A DNA stretch of 64,000 bases from Bacillus carboniphilus (lineage in GTDB: Bacteria > Bacillota > Bacilli > Bacillales > JAIVKR01). Under the pieces are notes generated by a model. It had not been told where the DNA came from and ran no database searches. It was given only the letters and a program-made list of their open reading frames with translations. Both the position numbers and the translations under genes were made by a program. Positions 38,028-48,122 of the stretch are shown one piece after another. Where the stretch lies: positions 868,001-932,000 of the forward strand of contig NZ_CP129013.1 in the NCBI RefSeq assembly GCF_020524035.2, in the 5' to 3' direction. Within the stretch, counting starts at the first letter, position 1. Each line of letters begins with the position of its first letter.

Positions 38028-39008
38028 TCATTTTCTAATACTTTGCGGTGGGGTTGGTATATTGTTTCTAGAACCTTTATACATATTCTTATAGATTTCA
38101 TCTAATGAAGTAGTAGAAAAACTATTTGAAATTAGTTTAAAATCATCGTTGTATTCAGTTTGTTCCTGATTAATATAGTCTACCAATTCACTCATTTCAT
38201 TCTTTTTATTTGTTTCAATTTCTAACTTATTAATTTTTTCTTTCAACAACAGAACATTTGCTTCTTTTTCCTTTTGTTTAGCTTCTTGTCTTTCAGCGAA
38301 TCCATCAAATTCAGTCCTTAAATAGTTAAGAGAGGAACTCATTTCATCTGCTATTTCTGCCAGACGATTAATGTATTTTATATAACTGTTTGCAAGTCGG
38401 TTATTTACTTGAACAGGATAGTTAAAATCAAGATCCACTTGACTCCAAGCTTCTTCAAAGAGAGTCCTAACTTGCACATTTGCTGTGTATATGTGATTGA
38501 ATGGCTTTATTTCAATCTGATACTGAACAAATTGATAACCATTAGGGTGATGTTTTATTTCACATTCTTCAGATTCATATAAACTTTTTAATCCATTTTC
38601 TTTATTTATATAGGCTATGGCAGTGACATCTTTATTAATTTCTCCTTTTATAAACTGATTGATTTTTTTCCAATCCTGTTTATAAAGGTGTAGCATTTTA
38701 ATTTCGATAAGGTCGGTCATTTTACTTAAGTAATTCTCTTTATTAATCACTTCCTGCTTCTTTTTTACTTTTTGTACAACCTTATCTAAAAGAGTACTAG
38801 AATTTACAGTCCGAAAATGTACAATATTTGCGCAAGGTGCAGCTTTTAATTTTTCTGTAAGAAGATGACCAGCGGCGTATAAATCACCCCTTTTATCCAT
38901 GTAATCATCACATATTTTCGATAACTCATTCCAATTAACTTTTATATCAGCCAACACTTCGTCACTCATGTTTATTTGAGAAGCCTTTAAATATTGTTGT
39001 AAATCCAT
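38028..39008 (-). CDS. RelA/SpoT-domain protein with C-terminal coiled coil
   Basis: 326 aa. Residues 60-200 resemble a (p)ppGpp synthetase domain: HFRTVNSSTLLDKVVQKVKK (ATP-loop-like), MTDLIEIKM (the Asp of the DxxGxR block), NGYQFVQYQIEI (G-loop with stacking Tyr) and VQVRTLFEEAWSQVDLDFNYP (QxRTxxExxW, the best-kept motif). Residues 240-275 are a coiled coil. There is no HD hydrolase domain or ACT/TGS region. It is not RelA, YjbM or YwaC. Related single-domain proteins are alarmone synthetases or toxSAS toxins. It is not part of the B. subtilis gene order and lies in a repeat-rich island. Confidence 0.65.
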   Translation of the reverse strand: MDLQQYLKASQINMSDEVLADIKVNWNELSKICDDYMDKRGDLYAAGHLLTEKLKAAPCANIVHFRTVNSSTLLDKVVQKVKKKQEVINKENYLSKMTDLIEIKMLHLYKQDWKKINQFIKGEINKDVTAIAYINKENGLKSLYESEECEIKHHPNGYQFVQYQIEIKPFNHIYTANVQVRTLFEEAWSQVDLDFNYPVQVNNRLANSYIKYINRLAEIADEMSSSLNYLRTEFDGFAERQEAKQKEKEANVLLLKEKINKLEIETNKKNEMSELVDYINQEQTEYNDDFKLISNSFSTTSLDEIYKNMYKGSRNNIPTPPQSIRK

Positions 39009-39060
39009 CTATATCACCCTATTAAAGAATTTTTAACATCTTTTCGATATTATTTCTAAT

Positions 39061-39223
39061 TGAAAAAGTCGATTTGGACATCTTTTATTAATGTATGTCT
39101 GACAACCTTTATTTTTACTTCTTTTATTTAAAAGTCTTAATTTTTCTAAGGACAATGATATTCTTCATTGACATCACTTCTGAATTCATACATTTCTTAA
39201 ACTGAAAAAGTCGGTTTAAGACA
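39061..39223. repeat. Pair of direct repeats upstream of the RelA/SpoT-domain gene
   Basis: TGAAAAAGTCGATTTGGACA (39061-39080) and TGAAAAAGTCGGTTTAAGAC followed by A (39203-39223) lie 140 bp apart. They may be binding sites or remnants. The rest of 39009-39360 shows no gene. Confidence 0.35.
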
Positions 39224-39360
39224 AAGAATGGATGTACAAAACTTCTTTTTTATCATGGATATGAGTTTAAATTGTTTCTAATACTACTTATTCTAAAAAT
39301 ATAAGATAATATTTTTGAACATAGTACAATGTGTTGTGCTATAAGTATTTTGTTTTATTA

Positions 39361-39740
39361 GTGCGTGTTTAAAAAGTAGGGAAAAATGAACGCTGAAAAA
39401 AAAGCTGAAGCCCTTTGTTCACACCTGACAAGCATAAGGAGAACATTTTGTGAAGGTGTTTTTTACCTTCACAAAATGTTTAACTATTTCTGAAGATCTA
39501 CTAAGAACAGTCACGTCCTGTAACTAACGTAGATCCACCTAAATCCTTTAGGCGTCTCCGGTGTAAGGGCTGAAGCTAGACAAGAACGAGGCGGTCTCCT
39601 TAAGGATCACAGGCTAAGTACAACTACGTCGCGAGAGCTAACGCCTGCGCTAGCACATCGTGTGCGTCTGAGGAGCGGAAAAGCAAACCAACAAAGTTAT
39701 TCAACCGACATTTTTTTAGGACTTTTTAAACAACCTCTAT
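39361..39740 (+). repeat. R1 interspersed repeat, long copy with nested hairpin
   Basis: 380 bp from GTGCGTGTTTAAAAAGTAGG to CTTTTTAAACAACCTCTAT. It contains a perfect 16-bp hairpin (39442-39457 with 39465-39480) and an internal GTAAGGGCTGAAGCTAGACA block followed by AGAACGAGGCGGTC, so an R2-like piece appears nested within R1. Confidence 0.75.
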
Positions 39741-39918
39741 TACTTTATTCTGTTCCTTCACTGTTCCTTCGTTTATAGCGGTTGCTGTTAAGTTACCTCA
39801 TTTTTTAAAATTTTCACCCTTTACCTCTTCATTCCATTTGTTATGTAATACCGAACCCCATGTTTATGATCAAGCAACCAAATGAGAAGACATTAAAAAA
39901 TTATAAAAGAGCTTTTAG

Positions 39919-40158
39919 TTGTATAGGGTACCTGTCATTTCATTTTACATGGTAATATTTATATTATTTTCCACTCAATTAGAGGTCTTAATTGATGATA
40001 GTATAAGAAAATGTATTTGCCGATTAGGTTTTAATAATGAAAATAATAAGTACATTCAACTAAATGACGAAGAAAGAACTACTCACAAGATCGATAATGT
40101 CCATAATATAAATGTATACAAAAATGATATTATAAAAATTACTAATCAACACAAATAA
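39919..40158 (+). CDS. Doubtful small ORF, 79 aa
   Basis: TTG start without a clear RBS; the first ATG would give about 70 aa starting with a hydrophobic stretch (MVIFILFSTQLEVLI) and an Asn/Asp/Lys-rich tail. It ends 1 bp before a terminator-like hairpin, the only support for transcription. Very AT-rich. Family not recognised. Confidence 0.25.
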   Translation: MYRVPVISFYMVIFILFSTQLEVLIDDSIRKCICRLGFNNENNKYIQLNDEERTTHKIDNVHNINVYKNDIIKITNQHK

Positions 40159-40186
40159 AAAAACGCCCCTCAAGGCGTCCATTTTA
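40159..40186 (+). terminator. Terminator after the 39919 ORF
   Basis: ACGCC/GGCGT stem around CCTCAA, with A and T runs on the two sides. Confidence 0.5.
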
Positions 40187-40199
40187 TTTTGCAAATCAG

Positions 40200-40350
40200 T
40201 TATAATGATCTTAGGACAAGCATAGAATAAAAAAGACCACAGGTGCTGTAACACCCACGGTCAATATACAATAGACGCTCTAAGGGCGATACTTCTATAA
40301 GTAGAGTGTCAGAATAACCACCCAATTTTTTTGTGGGTGTTTTTGTCGGT
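40200..40350. ncRNA. Decayed type I toxin-antitoxin region (holin-like toxin 3' UTR / antisense RNA)
   Basis: On the minus strand the order is GGGTGGTTATTCTGACAC, a TATCGCCCTTAGAGCG hairpin, TTGACCGTGGGTG, and a terminator hairpin (40262-40229) with six T. This order resembles, from memory, the 3' UTR of Bacillus holin-like toxin mRNAs. On the plus strand TATAAT at 40201 and the ACCCA/TGGGT hairpin near 40318-40343 could delimit the antisense RNA. No toxin ORF exists between here and glnA, so the pair looks decayed. Confidence 0.4.
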
Positions 40351-40395
40351 TGTTTTTTTATACCTTTTTATTATGGATTACACTCCCCACAAATT

Positions 40396-40430
40396 TAAAC
40401 CCCTCGATACCTTATGCCTCAAGGGGTTAA
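40396..40430 (-). terminator. glnRA terminator
   Basis: AACCCCT and AGGGGTT arms just past the glnA stop codon, with a long loop and weak T run. Confidence 0.6.
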
Positions 40431-40434
40431 TAGA

Positions 40435-41768
40435 TTAATAGCTTGACATGTATTGATCACGTTCCCATGGGTGAACTTGCGTGCGGAACATATCCCACTC
40501 AATTTCTTTTGCCTCTACAAAGTGTTCGAATAGGTGGTCACCTAACGCTTTTACCATTACTTCATTAGATTTGAATTCTTCAATTGCGTCTGCTAGTGTT
40601 GCTGGTAAATCAACGATTCCGTTCTCAATTCTTTCTTGCTTAGACATGACATAAATGTTTCGATCAATTGGTGCTGGAGCTGATAATTTATTTTTAATTC
40701 CGTCCAGTCCTGCTGCTAAAAGAACACTCATTGCTAAATATGGGTTCGCAGAAGGATCCACACTTCGAACCTCAACTCTTGTACTCATTCCTCTAGAAGC
40801 TGGAATACGAATTAGTGGACTTCTATTACGAGCAGACCACGCAACATAACATGGAGCTTCATATCCAGGAACAAGCCGCTTATAAGAGTTTACTGTAGGA
40901 TTTGTGACAGCTGTAAAGCTAGTCGCATGCTTGACAATTCCCGCAATAAAATGGCGAGCTGTTTCGCTTAGCTTCAAGTCTCCATTTGGATTAAAGAAAG
41001 TATTTTCTCCATCTTTAAAAAGGGATAAGTTGCTGTGCATTCCTGACCCATTCACACCATATAATGGTTTAGGCATAAACGTTGCATGCAAGCCATGCTT
41101 ACGAGCAATTGTTTTTACTACTAACTTAAAGGTTTGGATATCATCACAAGCTTTTATTGCACTTGCATATTTAAAGTCAATTTCATGCTGACCAGGTGCT
41201 ACTTCATGGTGAGAAGCTTCAATTTCAAAGCCCATCTCTTCAAGTTCAAGAACAATATCGCGACGACAGTTTTCTCCTAAGTCTGTAGGAGTAAGTCAAA
41301 ATATCCTCCTTCGTCATTTAGCTCTAAAGATGGCTTTCCTTTCTCATCTAGTTTGAATAGGAAAAATTCAGGTTCTGGTCCTAAATTGAAATCAGTGAAT
41401 CCTAATTCTTCCATTTCGTTTAAAATACGTTTCAAGTTATTACGAGGATCTCCTAAGAAAGGGGTTCCATCTGGATTATAGATATCGCATATAAAACGAG
41501 CAACTTTTCCTTTTTCAGATGTCCAAGGGAAGATGACGAAAGTATCTAAGTCAGGATATAAGTACATATCTGATTCTTCAATTCTAACAAAACCTTCAAT
41601 GGAAGAACCGTCAAACATCATCTTATTATCTAACGCTTTTTCAAGTTGACTAACAGGTATTTCAACATTTTTAATCGTTCCTAAAATATCCGTAAACTGC
41701 AATCGAATATACTTAACGTTCTCCTCTTTCACTAACCCCACAATATCTTCTTTTGTATACTTAGCCAT
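40435..41768 (-). CDS. glnA: Glutamine synthetase type I (single-base frameshift)
   Basis: 444 aa when repaired; condenses glutamate and ammonia. In Bacillus it also signals nitrogen status to TnrA and GlnR. Motifs: [20 protein letters not shown] (beta-Grasp/active-site), [40 protein letters not shown]. The break is at 41291/41292: GACTTACTCC lacks one G relative to GACTTAGCTCC, which would read [20 protein letters not shown] and rejoin [20 protein letters not shown]. Second gene of glnR-glnA. Confidence 0.94.
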
Positions 41769-41797
41769 TCCTTTAACTCCTCCTAAAAAATTTAAAA

Positions 41798-42184
41798 TTA
41801 ATGGAAGAACCTTGACATATCTCCTTGTCGTAAGCTAGATCGACGAAGGCGATCGCCATTGATTAGTTCTTCTCTTAATAATTTTCTCAGTTCTGCATTT
41901 GATAGTTCTGGACTTTTTTCTCTTGCTTGTTCAGCACGATTCTCTTTTAATGTGTATATTTCCTTGATGCCAGCTAAATTAATCCCTTGTTCAATTAAGG
42001 TTTTAATTTCTAAAAGTTTGTCAACATCATTGAAAGAAAATAATCTGCGCTTTCCTTCTGTACGATGTGGAGTAACTAATCCATTTTCTTCGTAATAGCG
42101 GATTTGCCTAGCAGTTAATTCCGTTAACTTCATGACAGTTCCCATCTGAAATAACGGCATCGATCTTCTTTCAAAATCGTTCAT
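41798..42184 (-). CDS. glnR: Nitrogen regulator GlnR
   Basis: 128-aa MerR-family repressor. [20 protein letters not shown] then [20 protein letters not shown] is the winged-helix; the C-terminus [15 protein letters not shown] is the autoinhibitory tail that responds to feedback-inhibited GlnA. Start at 42184 with AAGGAGGAG upstream. Confidence 0.95.
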   Translation of the reverse strand: MNDFERRSMPLFQMGTVMKLTELTARQIRYYEENGLVTPHRTEGKRRLFSFNDVDKLLEIKTLIEQGINLAGIKEIYTLKENRAEQAREKSPELSNAELRKLLREELINGDRLRRSSLRQGDMSRFFH

Positions 42185-42262
42185 CGAAGTTACTCCTCCT
42201 TCTAGTGTCAATCTTTGAAGTTACTATCATTATAATTCATGTTAGATTATCAGTCAATAAAA

Positions 42263-42279
42263 TGTTAGGAAAACTAACA
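42263..42279. promoter_or_regulatory. GlnR/TnrA box upstream of glnRA
   Basis: TGTTAGGAAAACTAACA is a perfect TGTNA-N7-TNACA site. A half-site TGTTA occurs at 42240-42244, consistent with a two-operator arrangement. Confidence 0.85.
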
Positions 42280-42428
42280 TGAACTATAAAATCAAAAAAT
42301 ACATCTCTCTCCAACACAAAGAGTGCTTTTTTTCTTGTAAGAATCCATTTTAGAATAGTCTTAGCTATCTTTGTGTCCATAAAACAATATGAAAAAACGT
42401 TCATAAATGTTTTCCTTGTTAACTTTTC

Positions 42429-43544
42429 TTAACTTTCTTCTGCATCTCTTGTTTCCCAATAATATTCACTAAAAACATCCGTAAAAGCCTCGATACAATT
42501 CCTAAGTTCATCCATATTATTGTCCACTCCACCTACTTCTATTAATAGAGCTCTTTCCGATAAATCTTGATTGTAAATTCCATTTCCTGTTGACTTATTT
42601 TTTGAAATAACTCCTCTACTTAAACCAGGATATTTTTCTTCTATTAATTTATTTAACTTTTTAGCCAGCTCCAAGTTTTTTTCAAAGTTACTATGTCCGG
42701 CACCTACAACGAACATTAATCTTGCATAACTCTTTCCATTTATCGTTTTTGTTGTATCCTTTTTTCTCAAAGCGTCCCTGTGAATATCAATTAAATAATC
42801 TAGGTTTTCATTTGATTGCATAGCCGATACGACTACTTCTTTAGAATATTGGTATGCATTTCTATAATTCCATCCTCTTTCTTTTAATCCTGCTGTCACG
42901 TCTGTATCATTGTGTTCAGCCTTAATCCCTTTATTCGCAAGTTGATTTTTAAACTCTGCACCTACAGCAATGATATTTGCTTTCGGATTAGTACTATTAG
43001 GACTTTTTGAGTCTTTAAGAAGGGGATAGTAGGATTCATAACTATGAGAATGATAGATATAAATGTTCGCTGGTCCAGCAACTTCTTGCACTGGCTTCTC
43101 CTCTTCTTCCTCAATTTCATCTGCAATCTCTCTTTCCTCTAATAAATCTTCTATGGGTGGAGGGGATTCATGAAATTCACTAGGAATCGTTGTAAAGTTT
43201 GTTCCTTCCCCAGCCACATGAATGGTCGTATCAAACATTTTAAAACCAGGCAGCTCTCTTCCTAAAAATGTACGTATATCACCTGGCTTTACATTTGTCG
43301 CTATTTGAAAAGCAGACCTAGAAATGGATATCTCATCTAAATCATTTTTACTTATTAACGAACGGTTTTCGTTATGTATGGCAGACTTATAAAGTTCGAT
43401 AGGGATAATTTCTGACATAAAAAAGTTCGATGAAAATTTCACTGATGTTAACGTTACAAGGGAAATTAATACAAAGATAAACAAATTCATAAAAAATATT
43501 CTACTTAAATTAATGATGATAATAGGTTCTTTCGTTGATCGCAC
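42429..43544 (-). CDS. SpoIIP-family peptidoglycan amidase/endopeptidase
   Basis: 371 aa. N-terminal membrane helix (about 15-37), acidic linker (IADEIEEEEEKPVQE) and a SpoIIP catalytic domain: IYIYHSHSYESYYPLL (His/Glu zinc ligands), YLIDIHRDALRKK and ERALLIEVGGVDNNMDE. SpoIIP degrades septal peptidoglycan during engulfment together with SpoIID and SpoIIM. GTG start at 43544 with GGAGGG upstream. In B. subtilis spoIIP follows gpr elsewhere, so this copy between glnR and ynbB is either a relocated gene or a paralogue. Confidence 0.85.
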   Translation of the reverse strand: MRSTKEPIIIINLSRIFFMNLFIFVLISLVTLTSVKFSSNFFMSEIIPIELYKSAIHNENRSLISKNDLDEISISRSAFQIATNVKPGDIRTFLGRELPGFKMFDTTIHVAGEGTNFTTIPSEFHESPPPIEDLLEEREIADEIEEEEEKPVQEVAGPANIYIYHSHSYESYYPLLKDSKSPNSTNPKANIIAVGAEFKNQLANKGIKAEHNDTDVTAGLKERGWNYRNAYQYSKEVVVSAMQSNENLDYLIDIHRDALRKKDTTKTINGKSYARLMFVVGAGHSNFEKNLELAKKLNKLIEEKYPGLSRGVISKNKSTGNGIYNQDLSERALLIEVGGVDNNMDELRNCIEAFTDVFSEYYWETRDAEES

Positions 43545-43600
43545 TATTATCCCTCCTTCTACAACTATCATATTCTAGTTTTTAAGAAGTAGAATGAAAA

Positions 43601-43636
43601 AACACAAGCTATAAAGAAATAGCTTGTGTTAGAAAT
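43601..43636 (-). terminator. Terminator of hflX-ynbB
   Basis: AACACAAGCTAT (43601-43612) pairs perfectly with ATAGCTTGTGTT (43619-43630); T run on the minus strand. Confidence 0.8.
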
Positions 43637-43710
43637 ATAGTGTATAAATTAGACCGCGTTCTTAATATTCTGTAGTCAAACTCTGTCCTTCACGTAAGTT
43701 CTCACTATTC

Positions 43711-44967
43711 TTATAATAACCCCCAAATTTCATCAATTGCTTTGCAGGTCGCTATTTTTACATGAGAGTAAGTTAAGCCCCCTTGAACATAAACAGTATA
43801 TGGTGGCCTCAGTGGCCCATCTGCCGATAGCTCAATACTTGCCCCTTGTATAAAGGTTCCAGCAGCCATAATAACATCGTCTTCATAGCCTGGCATATAG
43901 CTTGCGTAAGGGGTGACGTGAGAATTGACTGGTGAAGCTTTTTGAATAGCTTGACAAAAGGCAATCATTTTTTTGGGATCATCAAATTGAACTTGTTGAA
44001 TTAAATCCGTCCGTTTGTCTTGCCAATGAGGATTCGTCTTTATTCCTAATTCCTCTAGCATACTCGCCATAAAAAGGGAGCCTTTTATCGATTGTCCGAC
44101 TGTATGTGGAGCCATAAAAAAGCCTTGATACATATCTTGAAGAGAATATAAAGAAGCACCAGCTTCTCGGCCAATCCCAGGTGATGTCATTCGATAAGAA
44201 CAAGCTTCTACAAAAGCTTTTTTTCCAACAAGATATCCACCTGTTTTTGCTAATCCTCCACCAGGATTTTTAATTAATGACCCAGCCATTAGATCTGCAC
44301 CGACATGACAAGGTTCTTTATCTTCAACAAATTCTCCATAACAGTTATCAACAAAGACAATGACATCTTCCTTTATTGATTTAACAAACTCTATCATTTC
44401 TTTTATTTGAGCAATTGAAAAGGACGGACGGGACGCATACCCTCTTGACCGTTGAATTCCGATGACTTTTGTTTTATTTGTGATGTTTACTTTAACAGCA
44501 GGAAAATCAATCGAGCCATCCACATTTAAATCAACTGCTTTGTACCCAATTTGAAAGTCCTTTAATGATCCAACGCCATCTCCCCTAACGCCAACAATCT
44601 CTTCTAACGTATCATATGGTTTCCCTGTTATGTATAAGATTTCATCTCCAGGTCTTAATACCCCGAATAAAGCAATTGAAATGGCATGTGTACCAGAAAT
44701 GATTTGTGGTCTGACAAGTCCTAGTTCTCCACCAAAAACATCTGCATAAATCTCTTCTAATAAATCTCTACCTAAGTCATCATAACCATAGCCCGTTGTA
44801 GGGATAAAGTGAGAATCGCTCACTTTATGATTTTGGAAACTTTGTAGCACTCGATATTGATTCGTTTCTATCATTTGATCAATCTTTTTTTGGTAAGGAA
44901 TAATATGATCCTCTATTTTTTCTACTAGTTGTTTTATTTCCTCTCCGTGTTGCAATGTTTCAAACAT
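43711..44967 (-). CDS. ynbB: PLP-dependent lyase-like protein YnbB (methionine gamma-lyase/aluminium-resistance family)
   Basis: 418-aa fold-type I PLP protein. Binding lysine in AGSLIKNPGGGLAKTGGYLVG; SGTHAISIALFGVLRPGDEI and VFVDNCYGEFVE are the PLP phosphate and ring contacts. Annotated as cystathionine beta-lyase or aluminium-resistance family; real substrate unknown. Start MFETLQHGEE at 44967 with AAAGGAAA upstream. Lies 13 bp after hflX. Confidence 0.88.
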   Translation of the reverse strand: MFETLQHGEEIKQLVEKIEDHIIPYQKKIDQMIETNQYRVLQSFQNHKVSDSHFIPTTGYGYDDLGRDLLEEIYADVFGGELGLVRPQIISGTHAISIALFGVLRPGDEILYITGKPYDTLEEIVGVRGDGVGSLKDFQIGYKAVDLNVDGSIDFPAVKVNITNKTKVIGIQRSRGYASRPSFSIAQIKEMIEFVKSIKEDVIVFVDNCYGEFVEDKEPCHVGADLMAGSLIKNPGGGLAKTGGYLVGKKAFVEACSYRMTSPGIGREAGASLYSLQDMYQGFFMAPHTVGQSIKGSLFMASMLEELGIKTNPHWQDKRTDLIQQVQFDDPKKMIAFCQAIQKASPVNSHVTPYASYMPGYEDDVIMAAGTFIQGASIELSADGPLRPPYTVYVQGGLTYSHVKIATCKAIDEIWGLL

Positions 44968-44980
44968 AACGATTTCCTTT

Positions 44981-46237
44981 CTATCTTTTATAAAACTCAA
45001 TGGTACCGTTAATTGGATGGTCTTTTCGTACATTTCCTTTTATTTTGTATTCATTTCTATTTTCATCAAACGTTAAGTCCTCTATGATCGCTTCTTTTTT
45101 GAATTGAGAAATGACTCTTCCTTCAGAAGAAGGGATAAAGACTTCAAAGGTGATCATTTCCTTCAAAATCTCTTCTTTCAGAAAGTGGAGTAAACGGTCT
45201 ATATCTTGTCTATCAAATGAAGAAATGTGGATGTATGGATCATTATGATTCGGAACAAATAAATCATTCACTTGATCTTTCTTATTATAGATCGTTACAA
45301 TCGGAATGTCATCCATTTCAAGTTCTTTTAAAACGGAGGAAACGGTCTTTTCATGTCCTTGATAGTTTGGGTTTGATCTATCAACCACATGTACAATCAT
45401 ATCAGCTTCTTTTGCTTCTTCTAATGTTGACCTAAAAGCAGCAACAAGAGTAGTCGGTAAATCTTGTATGAACCCAACTGTATCTGTTACTAAGAGCTGA
45501 TAGTTAGAAGGTAACTTCATTGTCTTTGTCATGGGATCTAATGTTGCGAACAGCAAATTCTCTTCAAAACTCGCTGCTTTCGTTAATTGATTAAATAGCG
45601 TACTTTTTCCAGCATTTGTGTATCCAACTAAGGCAAGTTGGTATGCTTTATTTTTCTTTCTGCGTTCCCGATAGCGTATTCGATGATTGACAATAACCGA
45701 AAGCTGTTTTTTAATATCATGAATTCGTTTCCGGATATAACGACGATCTGTTTCTAATTGAGTCTCCCCAGGCCCTCTCGTTCCGATACCTCCTCCTTGT
45801 CGAGACAAGTTAATACCTATGCCTGATAAGCGGGGTAAAATGTATTGCAATTGAGCAAGTTCTACTTGAAGTTTTCCTTCTTTAGATTGAGCTCGGCTAG
45901 CGAAAATATCTAAAATAAGTTGAGTGCGGTCAATAATTTTACAGTTGATTTCTTCCGTTAAATTTCGTACTTGACTAGGAGACAGCTCATCGTTAAAAAC
46001 AACAACATCAGCTTGAACCTCTTCTGTTAAATTTTTTAGCTCTATCACTTTTCCCTTCCCAATATAAGTGGCAGGATCACGTTTCTCTCTTTTTTGAATT
46101 AAAGATGCAACGACCTCACCTTGTGCTGTTTTTGTTAAGGATGCTAATTCCTCCATAGAATATGTAAATTGGTTTTCATCGTCTTGATCAAAATGGCAAC
46201 CAACAATGACCACTTGTTCTCTTTGTTCTTGATTCAA
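44981..46237 (-). CDS. hflX: Ribosome-associated GTPase HflX
   Basis: 418 aa. HflX N-domain ([20 protein letters not shown]), Gly-rich linker ([19 protein letters not shown]), G domain with G1 [15 protein letters not shown]3 [10 protein letters not shown] and G4 NKKD. Splits stalled ribosomes in bacteria where tested. First gene of hflX-ynbB (ynbA in B. subtilis). The 365 bases up to spoVK hold no gene. Confidence 0.94.
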   Translation of the reverse strand: MNQEQREQVVIVGCHFDQDDENQFTYSMEELASLTKTAQGEVVASLIQKREKRDPATYIGKGKVIELKNLTEEVQADVVVFNDELSPSQVRNLTEEINCKIIDRTQLILDIFASRAQSKEGKLQVELAQLQYILPRLSGIGINLSRQGGGIGTRGPGETQLETDRRYIRKRIHDIKKQLSVIVNHRIRYRERRKKNKAYQLALVGYTNAGKSTLFNQLTKAASFEENLLFATLDPMTKTMKLPSNYQLLVTDTVGFIQDLPTTLVAAFRSTLEEAKEADMIVHVVDRSNPNYQGHEKTVSSVLKELEMDDIPIVTIYNKKDQVNDLFVPNHNDPYIHISSFDRQDIDRLLHFLKEEILKEMITFEVFIPSSEGRVISQFKKEAIIEDLTFDENRNEYKIKGNVRKDHPINGTIEFYKR

Positions 46238-46602
46238 ATTTTCACCCTACCTTTATCTCTTAGTAAATTTCCTTAGTGACAGTATCATATCAAAAATATG
46301 CAGTTGAGACCATTTTATATCTCAGATTTCGCACCCTATCCAAACATTTTAGTTTATTTTTAAAGCTTGATATAACAAGATCTTATAAACAAATATTTTC
46401 CTTTGCATAGATGATTTTATATAAAATAACTAGAAAATAATCCAAAATGTTCATTTTTCCATTTAACATTAAACATCTAAATAAGATAAACACCCATAGT
46501 ATCAATAGATTAAAATTAATATTTCAGATAATAAAGGGATGCGAGATGTCATTTTATTTAAATTAAGAGGTAAAGGAGCAGACAAAATGTCCACTCCCTT
46601 CT

Positions 46603-47538
46603 TTAAAAAGCAATATCTTCACTATGAATAGTCATTAAATCACGGTATTCATGCTTTTGTTTAGAAAGTAACCTAAGCGCTTGTTTCCTAATGGACTTCT
46701 CAATAATATTGCGAACGTAACGTCCATTACTGAACTTGGCGGGTGGTAGCTTTTCTTTAACGACTAATAAATGTGCTTTTAATTTCCATTCTGCTTCTTT
46801 ATGAAAGATATATTCTCGCTCATCCAACATGGTCCTCGCTATTTCAAGCAATTGATTTACTGTATAATCTGGAAAATCAACCACTAATGGAAATCGAGAA
46901 TGGAGACCAGGATTTAGAGATAAAAAGTATTCCATTTCCCTTGAGTAGCCTGCTAAAATAAGCACAAATTCATCTTTGTGATCTTCCATATGCTTTACTA
47001 ACGTATCAATGGCCTCTTTCCCAAAATCCTTTTCTCCACCCCTAGCCAATGAATAGGCTTCATCTATAAACAAGATCCCGCCTAGTGATTTTCTAATTAA
47101 ATCTCTCGTTTTTTGGGCTGTGTGCCCAATATACTCTCCAACTAAATCTGCACGTTCCGCCTCAATGAGATGCCCCTTTGAAAGTACTTCCATTTTATAA
47201 AAAAGCTTTCCAATTAATCTCGCGACCGTTGTTTTCCCTGTGCCTGGGTTTCCTTTAAAAAGCATATGCAACGCTTGTTTTTCAGCTTTTAGTCCTTGTT
47301 CTTGTCTTTTTTGATTCACATAAATCCATGCATAAATTTCTTTCATTGTTTCTTTCATTTGTTCCATGCCCACAAGACTAGACATCTCTTTTTCAATCTC
47401 TTTTAATATGCTATGGCTGTCCTGGACAGTAGAAGGGACAGCATCATATGACGTTAATTCTTCATAAGTATTTTGTTTATGCCCATTAATCACAATATTA
47501 ATTTGCCCTTTACTTTTATACGTTATAGGTTCATCCAA
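46603..47538 (-). CDS. spoVK: Stage V sporulation protein K (AAA+ ATPase)
   Basis: 311-aa CbxX/CfxQ-type AAA+ protein. Walker A MLFKGNPGTGKTTVARL, Walker B GGILFIDEAYSLA, sensor 1 LILAGYSREM and arginine finger GLHSRFPLV. Made in the mother cell under SigE in B. subtilis and needed for mature spores. MDEPITYKSKGQINIVI is the family N-terminus. Confidence 0.94.
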   Translation of the reverse strand: MDEPITYKSKGQINIVINGHKQNTYEELTSYDAVPSTVQDSHSILKEIEKEMSSLVGMEQMKETMKEIYAWIYVNQKRQEQGLKAEKQALHMLFKGNPGTGKTTVARLIGKLFYKMEVLSKGHLIEAERADLVGEYIGHTAQKTRDLIRKSLGGILFIDEAYSLARGGEKDFGKEAIDTLVKHMEDHKDEFVLILAGYSREMEYFLSLNPGLHSRFPLVVDFPDYTVNQLLEIARTMLDEREYIFHKEAEWKLKAHLLVVKEKLPPAKFSNGRYVRNIIEKSIRKQALRLLSKQKHEYRDLMTIHSEDIAF

Positions 47539-47803
47539 GCTTTATCACCTCTCATCCTGTTCCTACTATACGCAACAATTGATGTTTTTGTGACAAATGC
47601 CTATTTTGCATAGAGAAACACACCATTGAAAAGCAATATCCTATTGCTAATAACTATAATGTAAGGACTCAATCCGGCCTTAAAATTTTAAATATTTCGA
47701 CGAATATCTGTTTGTTTAGATAGAATCCTGACGGTTTTTGCGCTTTCCCAAGAAATATTTGAGCATCTCTATTATCATATTGATATAAAACTATATATAG
47801 ACC

Positions 47804-47830
47804 AAAAAAAGATGGCGATCGCCATCTTTA
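47804..47830 (-). terminator. hfq terminator
   Basis: AAAGATGGC/GCCATCTTT around a GATC loop, then seven T on the minus strand. The rest of 47539-47803 shows no gene. Confidence 0.8.
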
Positions 47831-47867
47831 AGGTTATGGTTTATAAACATGATGTTGCTCTTGAACG

Positions 47868-48092
47868 TTATTCAAGTTCTAACGAAACATTTTTTTGTGG
47901 TGCAAAGGTTGAAATAGCATGTTTAAAAATAAGTTGTTGTTTTCCATCGGTTTCTAATAAAACAGTAAAATTATCGAATCCTTTTACTTGCCCTCTTAAT
48001 TGAAATCCGTTTAGAAGGAAAACCGTTACAAAATTTCCTTCCTTGCGTAATTGATTTAAAAATTGATCTTGAATGTTGATTGATTGCTTCAT
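47868..48092 (-). CDS. hfq: RNA chaperone Hfq
   Basis: 74-aa Sm-like hexamer. Sm1 [22 protein letters not shown] and Sm2 [10 protein letters not shown] (the K-H pair of the RNA-binding proximal face). Lies 30 bp after miaA, as in most bacteria. Confidence 0.97.
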   Translation of the reverse strand: MKQSINIQDQFLNQLRKEGNFVTVFLLNGFQLRGQVKGFDNFTVLLETDGKQQLIFKHAISTFAPQKNVSLELE

Positions 48093-48122
48093 TTCTATTC
48101 GTCCTCCTCTATTGTCTATAAG

